A DNA stretch of 9,661 bases from Clostridia bacterium. GTDB lineage: Bacteria; Bacillota; Clostridia; Oscillospirales; CAG-272. How positions within the stretch are numbered: position 1 is the first letter of the stretch; each line of letters starts with the position of its first letter. The position numbers were made by a program, and so were the translations under genes. Under the pieces are notes generated by a model that searched no databases, was not told where the DNA came from, and saw only the letters and a list, made by a program, of their open reading frames with translations. Of this stretch, positions 7,586-9,661 are shown one piece after another. The stretch lies in contig JAFTMU010000326.1 in NCBI GenBank assembly GCA_017452215.1, forward strand, positions 1-9,661, written 5' to 3'.

Positions 7586-7640
7586 AATACCGCTCCGGAA
7601 AAATATACATGGATAAAATGTGTTTTTTCCGGAGGGTATT
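7586..7640 (+). promoter_or_regulatory. Long hairpin burying the ribosome-binding site of the carboxypeptidase gene
   Basis: The right arm is a continuous 23-nt stretch (7618-7640) that pairs throughout with 7586-7610, leaving only G7592 and T7604 bulged on the left. Segments are AATACC/GGTATT, CTCCGGAAAAA/TTTTTCCGGAG and ATACAT/ATGTGT (one G-U pair), closed by a 7-nt loop (7611-7617). The right arm contains the Shine-Dalgarno GGAGGG (7631-7636), and the ATG at 7644 lies 3 nt outside the stem. No U-run follows the stem, so it is not a standard terminator. It looks like a cis-acting structure that limits translation of the gene; a DNA operator is an alternative. Confidence 0.75.
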
Positions 7641-7643
7641 ATT

Positions 7644-8795
7644 ATGTCAAAAAAGATCAAAGCAACCGTTCTGCTCCTTTCCCTCTCGCTTCTCTTCTCC
7701 ATGACGGTGTTTCCAACCTATGCAGAAGCCGCCCTCCCCTCTGTCTCTGCGCAAAGCGCAGTGCTGATCGAGGCAGAAAGCGGCAGCGTGATCTGGGAAA
7801 AGCAAAAGGACAAACGTCTCCCCATGGCAAGCACCACAAAGATCATGACCGCCTTGGTCGCCCTCTCTCTCGCCTCTCCCGACACCGTCATCGTCACCGA
7901 TCCCGGCGCCGTGGGCGTGGAAGGCTCCTCGGTCTATCTTTTCGAGGGAGAAACGTTGACTCTGGAGCAGCTTTTGTATGCCCTTTTGTTAGAATCCGCC
8001 AACGATGCGGCGGCAGCCATCGCCATCGGACTTTCCGGCAGCATCGAGGCGTTTGCCGATGAAATGAACCAAAAGGCTTGGGAGCTGGGATTGCGGGATA
8101 CGCATTTTACCAACCCCCACGGCTTGGATCACGAGGAGCATTACACCACCGCTCGGGATCTTGCCTTGATCACTCGGGCGCTTTTACAAAATGAGCTTTT
8201 AAGCACCATCGTTTCCACCAGAAAGACCACCATTCCTCATCAAGGCACCGAGGGCGTGCGCCTACTGGTCAATCACAACAAGATGATGCGCATTTACCAG
8301 GACTGTATCTGCGTTAAAACAGGCTTTACCAAGCGTAGCGGCAGATGCCTGGTCTCCGCCGCCCAACGGGACGGATTGACCCTCATCGCCGTCACGCTGA
8401 ACGCTCCCGACGATTGGGACGACCACACCGAGATGCTGGACTATGGATTCGAGCAGTACCATTCCGTCTCTCTTTGTGTGGAAAACCAGCTCCTTTGCCC
8501 TCTTTCCTTGGTTGGAGGTAAGGATGCTTACGTCATGCTCTCCAATCCCGATGCCCTGACGGTCTCTCTCCCAAGAGATAGCACCCAAATCCAAACCGTC
8601 ATCGAATGTCGGCGCTTTGAGTTCGCCCCCGTCGCCACGGAAGAAATTTTAGGGAGAGCGGTCTTTCTATGCGATACAAACAATGACGGAGCCCTCGAAA
8701 CCGTTGGTGCCGTTCCGCTCATTGCGCTTTATACCGTTGAAAAATACCCCGTCAAGCAAGGCTTTTGGCAATGGCTGATGGGCTTATTCTCATAG
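7644..8795 (+). CDS. Secreted D-alanyl-D-alanine carboxypeptidase (S11 family, DacF/DacB type)
   Basis: The enzyme removes the terminal D-Ala from peptidoglycan stem peptides outside the membrane, controlling cross-linking. The 383-residue precursor has a signal peptide (basic MSKK, hydrophobic core 8-23, likely cleavage near AEA at 27-29). All three penicillin-binding motifs are present: SxxK at Ser63-Lys66, SxN at Ser118-Ala-Asn120 and KTG at 225-227. A beta-rich C-terminal domain follows, ending in FWQWLMGLFS, which resembles the amphipathic membrane anchor of such enzymes. The start is ATG 7644, after GGAGGG at 7 nt; the frame is open to GTG 7620, but that lies within the hairpin loop region. 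It ends at TAG. The locus resembles that of B. subtilis dacB, a spore-cortex enzyme, but paralogs are hard to tell apart by eye. Confidence 0.95.
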   Translation: MSKKIKATVLLLSLSLLFSMTVFPTYAEAALPSVSAQSAVLIEAESGSVIWEKQKDKRLPMASTTKIMTALVALSLASPDTVIVTDPGAVGVEGSSVYLFEGETLTLEQLLYALLLESANDAAAAIAIGLSGSIEAFADEMNQKAWELGLRDTHFTNPHGLDHEEHYTTARDLALITRALLQNELLSTIVSTRKTTIPHQGTEGVRLLVNHNKMMRIYQDCICVKTGFTKRSGRCLVSAAQRDGLTLIAVTLNAPDDWDDHTEMLDYGFEQYHSVSLCVENQLLCPLSLVGGKDAYVMLSNPDALTVSLPRDSTQIQTVIECRRFEFAPVATEEILGRAVFLCDTNNDGALETVGAVPLIALYTVEKYPVKQGFWQWLMGLFS

Positions 8796-8825
8796 TACCG
8801 TCATTTTCATTTTAGAGTGATGGTA
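8796..8825 (+). other. Hairpin directly after the carboxypeptidase stop codon
   Basis: TACCGTCA (8796-8803) pairs with TGATGGTA (8818-8825) through one G-T wobble, with a 14-nt loop, starting on the base after the TAG. The stem is followed by AAAAAT rather than a T-run, so it does not qualify as an intrinsic terminator. It might protect the 3' end of the message or be incidental. Confidence 0.35.
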
Positions 8826-8839
8826 AAAATCAAAAAAGA

Positions 8840-9044
8840 ACAATCCCTCACCCGACTATCGTCGGGAGCTCCCTTTACACAAGGGAGCCTTGGAAGCAGT
8901 TCACTATCAAAATAGCTATTTTCTCATACGGATGATTGCTAAAAAGCCTCCCTTGTGCACAGGGAGGTGGCACGGCAACGAGATTCCCCGAAACGAGCTT
9001 GCGAGTTTTTGGGGATCTCGGCTATGCCGTGACGGAGGGATTGT
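8840..9044. repeat. Palindromic intergenic element of nested hairpins
   Basis: This 205-bp element is bounded by ACAATCCCTC (8840-8849) and its exact inverse GAGGGATTGT (9035-9044). The left half holds hairpins CCCGAC-TATC-GTCGGG (8851-8866) and GCTCCCTT-TACAC-AAGGGAGC (8868-8888). The right half holds CCTCCCT/AGGGAGG (8947-8953, 8961-8967) and CACGGC/GCCGTG (8971-8976, 9026-9031). The latter stem encloses a further hairpin (8979-8994 with 9005-9020). A 14-bp perfect palindrome, AAAATAGCTATTTT, lies in the middle (8909-8922). Similar TCCCT...AGGGA units are, from memory, dispersed between genes in gut Clostridia. There is no transposase, so a non-autonomous repeat is the likeliest class. T-rich runs flank it on either strand (TTTTT at 9044-9048; TTCTTTTTT on minus), so it may terminate transcription both ways. 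Confidence 0.7.
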
Positions 9045-9093
9045 TTTTAGGAGGCAGTGGAGAAACATCGCAATGTTCATCCTTCCAAACTCC

Positions 9094-9125
9094 TTGTCAA
9101 TATTCATCTCTTCAACTTTTACAAT
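9094..9125 (+). promoter_or_regulatory. Weak candidate promoter for the pseudouridine synthase gene
   Basis: TTGTCA (9094-9099) and TACAAT (9120-9125) each match the vegetative consensus at 5 of 6 positions, but the 20-bp spacer is longer than normal. It is offered because a promoter is expected here if the palindromic element stops transcription from the upstream operon. Confidence 0.25.
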
Positions 9126-9157
9126 CGACAATTTTATTCAAAAGAAGGAGGTCGCAA

Positions 9158-9661
9158 ATGCGGCTGCAAAAATTCTTCTCGGATTGCGGTGTCCTCTCCC
9201 GCCGAGCGGCAGAGGCAGAGATCCTCGCAGGTAAGGTGACCGTCAACGGCGTCCCCGCAAGGATCGGTGACTCCGTCGATCCCGAAACCGACGTAGTCGA
9301 ATACTGCGGCAAAAGAATCGTTTCACGCAAGGAAACGCCTCGCAGATACGTCATGCTGCATAAGCCCCGTGGCTACGTGACCACCGCAAGGGATGAGAAA
9401 GGCAGAAAAACCGTCACCGATCTCGTTCGTGCCGTCGGCACCAGAGTCTATCCCGTAGGACGCCTGGATATGGATTCCGAAGGGCTTCTTCTCCTCACCG
9501 ACGACGGGGATTTTGCCAATCGAATGACCCACCCAAGACACGAGATCCCCAAGATCTACCACGTCACTCTCCGCTCCGTCCCCACCGAGGAGCAGCTGCG
9601 CACGCTCCTCTCCCCCATGGAACTGGACGGCTACCGCTTGCAGCCGATCGAATTGACCCGC
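9158..9661 (+). CDS. rluB: rRNA pseudouridine synthase, RluB/RsuA family (partial, runs off right edge)
   Basis: The first 168 codons are inside the window with no stop. The N-terminal S4 RNA-binding domain covers about residues 1-48 (MRLQKFFSDCGVLSRRAAE and GKVTVNG). The catalytic region has YVMLHKPRGYVTT and then VGRLDMDSEGLLLLT, with Asp104 as the expected nucleophile. Members convert specific uridines in 16S or 23S rRNA to pseudouridine; in B. subtilis the homolog RluB acts on 23S rRNA. Complete proteins are about 240 residues, so roughly a third is missing. The start is firm: ATG 9158 follows AAGGAGG (9145-9151) at 6 nt. Its place downstream of scpAB and the carboxypeptidase gene matches Bacillota gene order and favours RluB over other family members. 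Confidence 0.93.
   Translation, partial: MRLQKFFSDCGVLSRRAAEAEILAGKVTVNGVPARIGDSVDPETDVVEYCGKRIVSRKETPRRYVMLHKPRGYVTTARDEKGRKTVTDLVRAVGTRVYPVGRLDMDSEGLLLLTDDGDFANRMTHPRHEIPKIYHVTLRSVPTEEQLRTLLSPMELDGYRLQPIELTR

Noticed and set aside
7611..7619. Sigma-F -10-like GGATAAAAT before the carboxypeptidase gene
   Set aside because: It fits the -10 pattern, but no GYATA-like -35 occurs at the right distance, and the sequence is better explained as loop and right arm of the hairpin.
7620..7643. Carboxypeptidase start at GTG 7620
   Set aside because: This codon lies in the hairpin and precedes the GGAGGG site. ATG 7644 has the proper spacing and begins a normal signal peptide.
8984..8994. TTCCCCGAAAC shared between the palindromic element and the repeat upstream of lon (193-203, minus strand)
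   Set aside because: An 11-base match between two sites in a window of this size is expected by chance several times; no longer homology extends from it.
8890..9234. 114-codon open frame across the intergenic repeat and rluB start
   Set aside because: It runs through hairpins and overlaps the well-supported rluB start in another frame; the translation has no protein-like features.

Overview
The window looks like the chromosome of a low-to-moderate GC member of the Bacillota, most likely an uncultivated gut-type Clostridia lineage. This rests on gene order: lon next to engB, then an M50 protease, scpA, scpB, a DUF2953 protein, ytfJ, a D-Ala-D-Ala carboxypeptidase and an rluB-type pseudouridine synthase, an arrangement typical of that phylum. 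Strong purine-rich Shine-Dalgarno sites and Lys/Glu-rich proteins agree with it. Genus-level assignment is not possible from sequence reading alone.

Layout. Bases 1-297 are an AT-rich intergenic region with two divergent candidate promoters: one reads left into a gene of which only the start codon is in the window, the other reads right into lon. From 298 to 8795 eight genes lie on the + strand with short gaps or overlaps and no convincing internal terminator, so they are probably one long operon: lon, engB (with an in-frame amber codon), M50 site-2-type protease, scpA, scpB, DUF2953 membrane protein, ytfJ and a secreted penicillin-binding carboxypeptidase. A 362-base gap (8796-9157) carries a 205-bp palindromic element built of nested hairpins. 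An rluB-type gene then starts at 9158 and runs off the window end.

How the genes relate. Lon handles protein quality control. EngB would support 50S ribosome assembly, and the pseudouridine synthase modifies rRNA. ScpA and ScpB are the non-SMC subunits of condensin. The M50 protease, DUF2953 protein and carboxypeptidase act at the membrane and wall. YtfJ and wall carboxypeptidases at this locus are linked to spore formation in relatives, but spmA and spmB, often found between the carboxypeptidase and rluB, are absent.

The content is core housekeeping, and I see no undescribed defence or mobile system. Points that merit a second look: (1) a TAG codon in engB exactly where the family has Glu before the P-loop; (2) a 23-bp hairpin that buries the ribosome-binding site of the carboxypeptidase gene; (3) the palindromic element with T-rich tracts on both sides; (4) long charged C-terminal tails on ScpA, ScpB and YtfJ; (5) a spaced inverted repeat between the two divergent promoters.
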